From contig CAMBHL010000011.1 in the NCBI GenBank assembly GCA_945867155.1, forward strand, positions 1-35,859: a DNA stretch of 35,859 nucleotides, read 5' to 3'. Shown piece after piece: positions 28,739 to 35,859 of the stretch. The notes under the pieces were generated by a model. It had not been told where the DNA came from. It did not search any database and was given only the letters and a program-made list of their open reading frames with translations. The first letter of the stretch is position 1. Every line of letters starts with the position of its first letter. Both the position numbers and the translations under genes were made by a program. This DNA is from an uncultured Eubacteriaceae bacterium (GTDB taxonomy: Bacteria > Bacillota > Clostridia > Eubacteriales > Eubacteriaceae).

Positions 28739-29887
28739 ATGGCAAATCGTTTTATTTTAAATGGCGCTTCCTATCACGGACACGGCGCAATCGAAGTAAT
28801 TCCAGAACTTGTAAAGAGCTATGGCTGGCAGAAAATCTTTGTGACCTCTGACCCGGATCTCGTTAAATTTGGCGTCACCGCAAAGGTCACTGATTTACTG
28901 GACAAAGCAGGTATCGCCTACACGGTTTACTCCGGGATCAAACCGAACCCGACCATTCAAAACGTTCAGGATGGGGTCGCGGCGTTCCGCGAAGCTGAAG
29001 CGGATTCCATCATCGCCATCGGCGGCGGCTCCTCAATGGACACTGCAAAGGCGATCGGGATCATCATCAACAACCCGGAACACGAAGATGTCCGTTCCCT
29101 CGAAGGGGAAGTGCCGATGAAAAAACACGCGGTGCCTACGATCGCTGTCCCGACAACAGCCGGCACCGCCGCTGAAGTCACCATCAACTACGTCATCACC
29201 GATGTCGAAAAAGAAAGAAAATTCGTATGTGTCGGCCCGGATGATATTCCAGAAACTGCCATTATCGATCCGGACATGATGGCTTCAATGCCGAAAGGCT
29301 TGACAGCTTCAACCGGTATGGACGCCCTGACCCATGCCATCGAAGGCTACACCACAAAGGGTGCTTGGGAATTATCTGACATGTTCCATCTGGAAGCCAT
29401 TAAGCTGATCGCAAAGAATTTGCGCGGCGCTGTCGACAACACACCAGAAGGCCGCGAAGGCATGGCCCTTGGACAATACGTCGCCGGGATGGGCTTCTCT
29501 AACGTTGGCCTCGGGATTGACCACGCCATGGCCCACACCCTGTCCGCACACTACGATATGCCGCACGGGGTCGCCTGCGCGATGCTGCTGCCGATTGCGA
29601 TGGAATTCAACCGCGATTATGTCGGCGACCGTCTCCGCGATGTTGGACGCGCCATGGGCGTCGAAGGCATCGATGACATGGATGCCGAAGCTGCAAAAGA
29701 TGCTGCTATCGCCGCCGTTAAACAGCTCGGCGAAGACGTCGGCATTCCAAAAACAACGGACAAAATCCGCGAAGAAGATCTCGATCAGATCGCCGCAGAC
29801 GCGTTGAAGGATGCCTGCTATCCAGGCAATCCGCGCGAAGCGACACCGGAACAAGTCAAAGAGATGTTCCGTATGCTCATGGCTTAA
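28739..29887 (+). CDS. fucO: Iron-containing alcohol dehydrogenase (FucO-like)
   Basis: A 382-residue group III alcohol dehydrogenase (PF00465), close in pattern to lactaldehyde reductase FucO, which interconverts lactaldehyde and 1,2-propanediol with NAD. The nucleotide-binding GGGSSMDTAKA (about residue 97) and the metal region are clear: the Asp and His of DALTHAIEGY, and the His residues of GIDHAMAHTLSAHYDMPHG. Start ATG 28739 follows AGAGGAGGG. The gene is monocistronic with a structured leader, a strong -10 and a very strong terminator. Its codons are biased like a highly expressed gene. The exact substrate (lactaldehyde, ethanol, butanol or 1,3-propanediol) cannot be fixed from sequence, so the symbol is tentative. 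Confidence 0.88.
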   Translation: MANRFILNGASYHGHGAIEVIPELVKSYGWQKIFVTSDPDLVKFGVTAKVTDLLDKAGIAYTVYSGIKPNPTIQNVQDGVAAFREAEADSIIAIGGGSSMDTAKAIGIIINNPEHEDVRSLEGEVPMKKHAVPTIAVPTTAGTAAEVTINYVITDVEKERKFVCVGPDDIPETAIIDPDMMASMPKGLTASTGMDALTHAIEGYTTKGAWELSDMFHLEAIKLIAKNLRGAVDNTPEGREGMALGQYVAGMGFSNVGLGIDHAMAHTLSAHYDMPHGVACAMLLPIAMEFNRDYVGDRLRDVGRAMGVEGIDDMDAEAAKDAAIAAVKQLGEDVGIPKTTDKIREEDLDQIAADALKDACYPGNPREATPEQVKEMFRMLMA

Positions 29888-29920
29888 GTTATTAATTGTT
29901 GTCTCTACTTATTACTCATT

Positions 29921-29964
29921 AAAAAACAAGGTATTCAGGTGTCATCCTGAATACCTTGTTTTTT
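29921..29964. terminator. Strong bidirectional terminator
   Basis: A 19-bp perfect stem: AAAAAACAAGGTATTCAGG (29921-29939) pairs with 29946-29964 around a six-base loop. It ends in T-runs on both strands and separates the dehydrogenase gene from the convergent envelope operon. Confidence 0.95.
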
Positions 29965-29977
29965 AAATTATTTTTTA

Positions 29978-31585
29978 TCAATATCTTGGATCGGCGTAAC
30001 CAAAAATATCTTTTGTTGTCTTATAATTTCCACGATTGACACGGCGAACCTGACGTTTGCTGTTGCCTTCAATTGTAATTAAATCATTCCCCTGAATACC
30101 TTCAACAAAACCAATATGATCCACCACATTATCTCCGTTCCAATCAAAAATAACCAAGTCGCCTGAATTTGGACGATAATTTCCTCGCCAATGCCAACAG
30201 CCTCTCGTTTGATACCATTGTACAGCAGAAGGCACATAAGCGTCCCGCATAAAATTAGCAGGTGCACCGGCTGCTTCACCGCACCAGGAAACAAACATAA
30301 AACACCAATTTTCATGACTGAAATCCCATTTACGATTGGCGCCTAAATAAGAATTAAACCAATCTCCGTATTTAGTGTAATTATTTGTTCCCGCGTGATA
30401 ACCAATTTGCGATCGCGCAATCATAAGCGTCTTTGCTCGTGCATCCGAAACATAAGGAACATAGGAAACCCCGGGAACAATTCCCTTCGGTTCTATGATA
30501 ATTTCAATTGCTTCCAGGCGGTGTGAGATGGCGTAAGTCCCAGCCGTTTCACCGTTCTTTGCCCAATCTAGCCAACCATAGTCTTGCACATGTGCACGGT
30601 AATAGACATCGTAATAATTTGATACTTCTCCAGTAAGCCTGATTTGGACAGCCTCGATGCGAAGTGACCTTCCCGTCGTTCCGGCTGTCTCCCCATTTGT
30701 CTTCCAGCCTTGCCAGCCGATATTCTGAACATGCGCCTGATATTCGATATTTCCCGTCAAACCCAGATCCTGCATATTAGCCAATTTCAATTGTAAGCCT
30801 TCAAGTCTTAAAGCTCGGCCACTTGTTCCAAAAATCTGATTTTCGTTGTGACGGTTCTGCCAGCCAATATTTTGAACATGTTCCCGTCCTTCAACAAGAT
30901 TATTACCTAAACAAGCTGCCTGAAGCGCAGGTGAAACATGCAGTGGATCGTTAATTGGCGTCCCTTTTTTCACCAATTCAATCTGCATGCCCTCGACTCT
31001 CAAAGCTCGTCCGATTGTTCCTGCCGACTCGCCATTTTTTGCCCAGTTCAGCCAACCAATATTTTGAACATGAACGCGGTAACAAATATCGTACTGCTCA
31101 GCGAGTTTTTTATCCGTTAAATGAATTTCAATCGCTTCAACTCGAAGACTTTGTCCTGATGTTCCGGCCATCGTTCCGGCACTAACCTGGTTTTGCCATC
31201 CAATATTCTGAATGTGAGCTCTGTAAGAAACGCCACCATTGGCAATACCATTTTTTAAACGCACCCAAAAAGCTTCAACACGTAGGCCCTTTCCGGTCGT
31301 TCCGGCTAATGCGCCATCAGATACTTCTGGCTGTGTACCAATATTCTGGACATGCGTTCGATAGATAACACTTGGAGCCTCCTCAACAGGATGGGTTTCC
31401 TGATTTTCGTCTGTCTTTTGTGCCGCTGTTTCGACATTTTCCAATTGAGTCTGATTTGTAGCAACCGTAGAATTTGTTGTATTGCTCTTTATATCGCTTT
31501 GTTCTTCAGCAAAAACACCACTACAGACCAATGCACCTGCGCAAAATACAATCGTAAAAGATAAGAGTATTTTTTTGATTTTCAT
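29978..31585 (-). CDS. Secreted ChW-repeat protein with CHAP amidase domain
   Basis: A 535-residue exported protein. Residues 1-30 are a signal peptide (MKIKKILLSFTIVFCAGALV, cleavage after VFA). Six clostridial hydrophobic-W (ChW, PF07538) repeats follow between about 70 and 375, each of the form HVQNIGWxxW...GTxGxxLRxEAxxIxL. The C-terminal 150 residues are a CHAP domain: catalytic Cys in ENWCFMFVSWC, His in DHIGFVEG, and then TIEGNS. CHAP enzymes cleave peptidoglycan amide bonds. The ChW repeats probably bind the cell surface or a carbohydrate. ATG 31585 follows GGAGTGGAGA; an ATG 12 bases upstream has none. It is the last gene of a four-gene operon. Base composition is lower in GC than the rest of the window. 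Confidence 0.92.
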   Translation of the reverse strand: MKIKKILLSFTIVFCAGALVCSGVFAEEQSDIKSNTTNSTVATNQTQLENVETAAQKTDENQETHPVEEAPSVIYRTHVQNIGTQPEVSDGALAGTTGKGLRVEAFWVRLKNGIANGGVSYRAHIQNIGWQNQVSAGTMAGTSGQSLRVEAIEIHLTDKKLAEQYDICYRVHVQNIGWLNWAKNGESAGTIGRALRVEGMQIELVKKGTPINDPLHVSPALQAACLGNNLVEGREHVQNIGWQNRHNENQIFGTSGRALRLEGLQLKLANMQDLGLTGNIEYQAHVQNIGWQGWKTNGETAGTTGRSLRIEAVQIRLTGEVSNYYDVYYRAHVQDYGWLDWAKNGETAGTYAISHRLEAIEIIIEPKGIVPGVSYVPYVSDARAKTLMIARSQIGYHAGTNNYTKYGDWFNSYLGANRKWDFSHENWCFMFVSWCGEAAGAPANFMRDAYVPSAVQWYQTRGCWHWRGNYRPNSGDLVIFDWNGDNVVDHIGFVEGIQGNDLITIEGNSKRQVRRVNRGNYKTTKDIFGYADPRY

Positions 31586-31615
31586 TCTCCACTCCATTTT
31601 TATTTTGTATCACCC

Positions 31616-32677
31616 TCAATTAATTATCGACTTTTTGATTTGCTCTACAATTTTTAAAATAAGCCACGTACAAGTAAAAGCTAGAATAAACACAATAATA
31701 ATTAATCCCACAAAACCTGCAATGCCATAAATGTATGGGTTAAAGCCTAATACTTGGGTAAAGGCTTTGATAAAAATAATATGAATGAGATAAATCCCAA
31801 ATGAACAATGATCACACGCCACTAAAATATGGTGCAGAACTTCTGGGGCCTTATTCTGAATATTCAAAAATACACAAAACACTGCACACGATGCAATGAT
31901 CACAATTGGCGATGAATAGGACCAAAGTGTTTCCATTGCTGCTAAATTATTATCCCATCGAAAAAATGTTAACCCACTGATCAATACTGCGCAGATGATC
32001 ATAAGTGCTACATTTGTTTTATTATTGACGCGAATGATTTGTTTTCTCAGCGCATACCCCATAAAAAGATAAAAGGGATAAATTGATGCAATATGAATAG
32101 TGAAATTTATATTTATCCCAAATCCGGACAATACTGGAAATATTGAAAGAAAAATAAAATAAATACCTAAAAAATATTTAAGCTCTAATTCCGAACAAGC
32201 CTGTACAATCTTTCGATATATAGGTAACAACAAGTACAGACCTATCAGCATGTAGAGATACCAAAGCGGTTTCCAACTGGTTCCTGTAAAAATCTGTTCA
32301 ACGCCTTGCAGGATCCCATGACCTGTAATCCCCTCAGGGCTAGTGATCATATCAAAGACTCGATAGACCATCACAAAAATAGCCAGCGCTCTAAAAACCC
32401 TCAACAAATATTTTTTATAGAGTTTCTTAATTGAAACTTCACGGGAAGGTTCTAAAAGCAAGGCTCCAGTGATCATGACAAAGCAGGGAACTGCCCACAT
32501 CATGCAATTCGTCACTGCCGATGTCGACGCGTAATTGAAAAGCGAAATTTCCTTCCGAAATTGATATCCGCAAGCATAAGTCGCGTGCAAGACAATAATC
32601 GCAATACACGCTGCAACCCTTAAATAATTGAAGCCAACAATTTGATGTTGGCTTCTTTTTAAATCAATTGAATTCAT
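31616..32677 (-). CDS. Membrane acyltransferase (acyltransferase family 3)
   Basis: A 353-residue integral membrane protein of the OafA/WecH type (PF01757) with about ten helices. The N-terminal FNYLRVAACIAIIVLHATY contains the Arg and active-site His of this family (R/K-x10-H spacing). MMWAVPCFVMITGALLL and SWKPLWYLYMLIGLYLLLPI are further typical segments. It probably moves an acetyl, succinyl or other acyl group onto a cell-surface polymer. ATG 32677 lies two bases after the stop of the lipoprotein gene and has no ribosome site of its own apart from GGAG within that gene's end, so it depends on coupling. The context between a lipoprotein and ChW proteins points to envelope modification. 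Confidence 0.9.
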   Translation of the reverse strand: MNSIDLKRSQHQIVGFNYLRVAACIAIIVLHATYACGYQFRKEISLFNYASTSAVTNCMMWAVPCFVMITGALLLEPSREVSIKKLYKKYLLRVFRALAIFVMVYRVFDMITSPEGITGHGILQGVEQIFTGTSWKPLWYLYMLIGLYLLLPIYRKIVQACSELELKYFLGIYFIFLSIFPVLSGFGININFTIHIASIYPFYLFMGYALRKQIIRVNNKTNVALMIICAVLISGLTFFRWDNNLAAMETLWSYSSPIVIIASCAVFCVFLNIQNKAPEVLHHILVACDHCSFGIYLIHIIFIKAFTQVLGFNPYIYGIAGFVGLIIIVFILAFTCTWLILKIVEQIKKSIIN

Positions 32678-32679
32678 AA

Positions 32680-33531
32680 TTAATACATTGCTCCATCTCC
32701 AACACATCCACTACTTGACGACCCGGACGAGCCGGATGATGATGGCTGCGCATTTCTACTTGCCGATGGTGCTGCAGCGCTACGTGTGCTTCGCGGCGCT
32801 GTCGTGCTTCGCGTACCAGTCCTTGAAGATTGTGTACTCCGTACTGAAGAAGACCTCGCCGACGAAGTAGACGACGATGACGAAGATGACCGCGTTGAAG
32901 TTGTGGATGACGGTTGTCTGGCTGCAGATGCTTGTGCCTCTGCTTGCTGCTGAGCTTGTGCCGCAGCAGCGGCTTCGGCATCTTGTTTTATTTTTATTTC
33001 ATCATTTAAAGTATTGACTTTTTCTTTTGTTCCTTTTGAAACGTAAACCAAATAGGCCAATGACTGATTTTGATCGTAGTCAATTTCCATACGCTTGATG
33101 TCATCGAAGGGAACGTTGTGCAATTCTGCAGTACTATTATCATCAAATGTCAGCTGAATCGAGAAAGACGCATTTAATTCTTTCGTCGATTTTTTACTGC
33201 TCTTTTGAATGGCGCTCTTTGCATTGTAATACAAGCGACGTTTTTGACCGTTTGTAAATGTTTTTTTCGTTCCAATCATGTTTTCAGGATACGACTCCAT
33301 AGACGAGTCTTTGATCGTAAATCCTGTAATGGTTTTGCCAGTATTATTGGTCGTATTAATCGTATAGACGTATTTTCCACTTTGTACCTTTCCAATCGCC
33401 GGAAGATTACTTTTCTTGGCCTTCTTCCGCGTCGATTGGCTGCTGCCGCATCCCGCTGCTGTAAAGGCCAGCGCAACACAGCACAGCAGGACTAAAAGTA
33501 ATTGAATTTTTTTAAAGATTCTTAATTCCAT
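32680..33531 (-). CDS. Lipoprotein with long Ser/Ala/Gln-rich tail
   Basis: A 283-residue lipoprotein. The signal peptide ends in the lipobox TAAGC (Cys near residue 27) after LLLVLLCCVALAF. The globular part (about 40-185) is beta-rich, with NTTNNTGKTITGFTIKDSS and ELHNVPFDDIKRMEI; I recognise no family, though it resembles domains that carry conserved strand-loop repeats. Residues about 190-270 are low complexity: first Ala/Gln (EAAAAAQAQQQAEAQAS), then Ser/Thr/Arg-rich. The chain closes with SGCVGDGAMY, a Cys-containing end. The start ATG 33531 follows GGAGAATGGA. It is the second gene of the operon and couples to the acyltransferase. The long tail may span the wall, with the end exposed. 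Confidence 0.85.
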   Translation of the reverse strand: MELRIFKKIQLLLVLLCCVALAFTAAGCGSSQSTRKKAKKSNLPAIGKVQSGKYVYTINTTNNTGKTITGFTIKDSSMESYPENMIGTKKTFTNGQKRRLYYNAKSAIQKSSKKSTKELNASFSIQLTFDDNSTAELHNVPFDDIKRMEIDYDQNQSLAYLVYVSKGTKEKVNTLNDEIKIKQDAEAAAAAQAQQQAEAQASAARQPSSTTSTRSSSSSSSTSSARSSSVRSTQSSRTGTRSTTAPRSTRSAAAPSASRNAQPSSSGSSGSSSSGCVGDGAMY

Positions 33532-33544
33532 TCCATTCTCCATT

Positions 33545-35623
33545 TTAGTTGAGCGAAGTACGATGATAATTATAATAACGCCAGGTTTTTGCTTTTCCAT
33601 ATTTAAAATGATATCCCGGCAAATGCAATTCATTGGTTAGATTTGGATCGTAAACCCAGGTTCCATCATTTTCGTCGATTTCCACCCAACTGTGCGGTGC
33701 ATCACCGCCACCCAAATGCGGCACAAAACCAACCACTTGATGCGCATTGTAACCCAAAGCTCGAGCCATTTCCGTAAAAGTCGCTGCCATCACATAACAA
33801 TTTCCACGGAACTGCGTGAAGCCAATATTGGCATACCAGCGAGTCCCCATATTGGGGGAATAATACTGCCGCCAATAGGGTAAACCAGCTGACCAATTAT
33901 AGGCAGCCCATAAATTTCTGCCAATGTGATTCAATATAGCATTTGCCTGCGGATAAGGATCGACGTAAATATAAGGTCTTGCCGTCGGTCCAGGCGCGCC
34001 TTCCAGCTGGGTTCTCAATTCAATCTGAACGGCTTCAACGCGAAGACCGCCGTTGGACGTTCCGGCCCATTGACCGTCTTTGGCCCAGTCGAGCCAGCCG
34101 TAGCCCTGCACGTGGACGCGGTACCAGACATCCATTGCATTTGAGGCGTAGCCGCCTAACTTCATCTGAATGGCTTCGACGCGCAGGTTCTGCCCCGTTG
34201 TGCCGCTCATGGCATTGCCGTCCCGGCTGTCTGCCCAGCCTTGACCGCTGCCGATGTTCTGGATGTGAGAATGATAAGAAATATAAGAGTTATTCGTTAA
34301 TTTGTCGTTAACGCCGACGCGGTAAGCTTCAACTCTCAGAGATTGACCTGTCGTGCCGCTGGTTTCGCCGTCTTTGCTCCAGTTCGTCCAGCCGATGTTC
34401 TGAACGTGGGTCTGATACTGAACGCCGATACTGCTCTTTAACAGATCTGCGGTAATGTTCGCGTGGGCATCACGGCCGTCGTTGCTCGGCGCTGCAGCCC
34501 CTTTCTTGACCAGCATCACACGGATGCCTTCGACACGGAAACCTAAGTGTTCCGTTCCGGCCGTTTCGCCGTCTTTTGCCCAAGCGAGCCAGCCGAAGTT
34601 CTGAACGTGGCACGAATAATAAACGTCGTACTGAGAAGCGATGTCTCCGGTCAATTTAATCTGAATGGCTTCAAGGCGGAGTGCTCGGCCTTGAGTGCCG
34701 GCAAATTCGCCGTCTTTCTTCCAATCCTGCCAACCGTCGTTCTGAACATGAGCACGGTAGGTGATGCCGCCGGAAACCCCTGAATACTGAGAATCTGCCA
34801 GTTCAAGAGCAATACCTTCTATACGAAGAGAACGGCCCGTTGTCCCGGCCAGTTCCCCATCGCCGACCCAATCCTGAGTCCCGTCATTCTGAACATGAGC
34901 CTGGTATTTGACCGTATCATAAACAAAGGCTTTATCTGTCGTGGAAGCATCACTAACCGGCGTATTCGTTGGGGTTTCGCCCTTTTTCACCAGCATGATC
35001 TGCATGGCTTCAATGCGGAGCGCTTTGCCGACAGAACCTGCCGGTTCGCCGTTGCGCGCCCAATTGAGCCAACCGTAATTCTGAATGTGTACGCGGTAAA
35101 CCACGTCGTACTGGCTGGCCAGATCGCCATTTAATGTGATTTTAATGGCTTCCATGCGCAGGCCTTTGCCAGTGGTGCCTGCGGTTTCCTTATTGCTGAC
35201 GAATTTCTGCCAGCCGTCGTTTTGGACATGGGCCGTGTAAGACAGACTGCTGTTCGGTGCATCTTTCAGATAAGCCTGAAAAGCTTCCAAACGCAGGCTT
35301 TTACCGATCGTCCCGGCCAGCTGCCCGTCTGAAACTTCTTTCTGGGTGCCGTCGTTTTGAACGTGCGCCTTGTAAACGATACTTGGCGTCTTTTGCTGCT
35401 GTGCTTGATCTGCCGTCTGATCTTTTTGATCATTTTGATTTTGGTCGCTGCTCGTTGTATTGGCCTGGGTATCTGTACTTTGAGTCGTCACTTGCGTATC
35501 CGCAGATGTTCCCGATGTACTGGCATCGCCCGACTGCTGCGCGGCAAAAACACCGCCGCAGGTAAATAAACCAACAACCAACAAAACCAAAAATGATGAA
35601 AGAATATGCTTCTTGAACTTCAT
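33545..35623 (-). CDS. Secreted ChW-repeat protein with transglutaminase-like domain
   Basis: A 692-residue exported protein and the first gene of the operon. The signal peptide is MKFKKHILSSFLVLLVVGLF, cut after VFA. A Gln/Thr/Asp-rich linker (about 35-80) precedes nine ChW repeats (about 82-535), arranged as three triads. The C-terminal domain (about 545-692) is transglutaminase-like: catalytic Cys in FRGNCYVMAATFTEMARALGY, His in GGDAPHSWVEID and Asp in TWVYDPN. Such domains act as cysteine proteases, amidases or protein cross-linkers; the activity is unknown. ATG 35623 follows AGGAGG. The operon partners are a lipoprotein, an acyltransferase and a CHAP amidase with the same ChW architecture. 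Confidence 0.93.
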   Translation of the reverse strand: MKFKKHILSSFLVLLVVGLFTCGGVFAAQQSGDASTSGTSADTQVTTQSTDTQANTTSSDQNQNDQKDQTADQAQQQKTPSIVYKAHVQNDGTQKEVSDGQLAGTIGKSLRLEAFQAYLKDAPNSSLSYTAHVQNDGWQKFVSNKETAGTTGKGLRMEAIKITLNGDLASQYDVVYRVHIQNYGWLNWARNGEPAGSVGKALRIEAMQIMLVKKGETPTNTPVSDASTTDKAFVYDTVKYQAHVQNDGTQDWVGDGELAGTTGRSLRIEGIALELADSQYSGVSGGITYRAHVQNDGWQDWKKDGEFAGTQGRALRLEAIQIKLTGDIASQYDVYYSCHVQNFGWLAWAKDGETAGTEHLGFRVEGIRVMLVKKGAAAPSNDGRDAHANITADLLKSSIGVQYQTHVQNIGWTNWSKDGETSGTTGQSLRVEAYRVGVNDKLTNNSYISYHSHIQNIGSGQGWADSRDGNAMSGTTGQNLRVEAIQMKLGGYASNAMDVWYRVHVQGYGWLDWAKDGQWAGTSNGGLRVEAVQIELRTQLEGAPGPTARPYIYVDPYPQANAILNHIGRNLWAAYNWSAGLPYWRQYYSPNMGTRWYANIGFTQFRGNCYVMAATFTEMARALGYNAHQVVGFVPHLGGGDAPHSWVEIDENDGTWVYDPNLTNELHLPGYHFKYGKAKTWRYYNYHRTSLN

Positions 35624-35685
35624 CCCTACCTCCTTATGGCTTCTCTTTTCATCACTCTTGAATTTAGGTGTAAATATTCACTGTC

Positions 35686-35714
35686 ATTATAATAATTCTA
35701 AAACGCTTTGTCAT
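35686..35714 (-). promoter_or_regulatory. Strong promoter of the ChW envelope operon
   Basis: On the minus strand ATGACA (35714-35709), a 17-bp spacer and a perfect TATAAT (35691-35686). The predicted start is near 35679, giving a leader of about 56 bases. Confidence 0.75.
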
Positions 35715-35732
35715 TAGAAATCTTAAATTTTT

Positions 35733-35748
35733 ATTATAAATTTATAAT
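35733..35748. repeat. AT-rich perfect 16-bp palindrome upstream of the operon
   Basis: ATTATAAATTTATAAT is centred about 61.5 bp before the predicted start of the ChW operon. It may be a regulator site or only part of the AT-rich spacer downstream of the rRNA gene. Confidence 0.4.
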
Positions 35749-35800
35749 GATGATTTAATATAAAAAGAAAAGAATAAGAAGAAAAAGACAATAAAAAAAA

Positions 35801-35859
35801 GGCCTCGCGACGTTCTATCCTCCCAGGCAGCTGCCCGCCAAGTACTTTCGACGTTAGAG
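35801..35859 (-). rRNA. 5S ribosomal RNA, 3' part (runs off the window)
   Basis: Read on the minus strand, the last 59 bases have the form of the 3' half of a bacterial 5S rRNA: a GTACTTGGCGGGCAGCTGCC helix region, then GGGAGGATAGAACGTCGCGAGGCC at the 3' end. A run of eight T residues follows (35800-35793), the usual rrn terminator. The 5' half and presumably 23S/16S rRNA lie beyond the right edge. Confidence 0.85.

Noticed and set aside
29978..35380. CRISPR-like or DNA-level tandem repeat array
   Set aside because: The periodic similarity is at protein level (ChW repeats of about 38-50 residues); DNA copies are diverged and there are no equal spacers.

Overview
The window looks like a chromosomal segment of an anaerobic, moderately GC-rich Gram-positive bacterium, most likely class Clostridia in or near Eubacteriaceae (a Pseudoramibacter/Eubacterium-like genome). 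The reasons are two secreted proteins built from clostridial hydrophobic-W (ChW) repeats, a Bacillus-type OhrR, a FucO-like iron alcohol dehydrogenase, strong AGGAGG ribosome sites and sigma-A-type promoters. The genus is inference. There are no phage structural genes, transposases, tRNAs or CRISPR arrays. The right edge enters the 3' end of a 5S rRNA gene, so a ribosomal RNA operon lies just outside.

Left part (1-10240). It starts with a 5'-truncated serine beta-lactamase-fold protein, then a TRIC/YicG-type membrane protein. Next is a 43-codon gene behind a perfect FNR-type box (TTGAT-N4-ATCAA) centred 41.5 bp before the predicted transcription start. A hypothetical gene and a DUF2798 membrane gene with a terminator-like leader hairpin follow. 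A RelA/SpoT-domain gene then leads into a heterodimeric ABC exporter with one degenerate ATP site. After a flavodoxin-reductase relic come a stand-alone MprF-like acyltransferase domain and an alpha/beta hydrolase.

Middle (10256-20800). A drug-type ABC-2 transporter pair sits beside a membrane-bound XRE/zinc-ribbon protein and a truncated second copy of its ATPase. The two ATPase copies share a 185-bp identical tract and matching promoter repeats. A lower-GC hypothetical gene and a Gp37/Gp68-family radical-SAM-like gene are followed by a glutathione peroxidase-ohrR peroxide-response pair, a cation diffusion facilitator and a large metallophosphoesterase.

Right part (19784-29964). A GT-C-like membrane protein and a GtrB-like glycosyltransferase form a surface-glycosylation pair, with a probable frameshift at their junction. 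Then come an esterase, an aldehyde dehydrogenase divergent from a MocR regulator with interleaved promoters, an ADP-ribosylglycohydrolase, a nicotinamidase-like hydrolase, a small secreted protein, a frameshifted PNPOx relic, and a lactaldehyde reductase-like gene with a structured leader.

Far right (29978-35623, minus strand). Four closely spaced genes form one apparent envelope operon from a strong promoter at about 35700. They encode a nine-ChW-repeat transglutaminase-like protein, a lipoprotein with a long Ser-rich tail, a membrane acyltransferase and a six-ChW-repeat CHAP amidase. This is the most system-like part of the window: its products combine surface binding, possible protein cross-linking, acylation and peptidoglycan cleavage.
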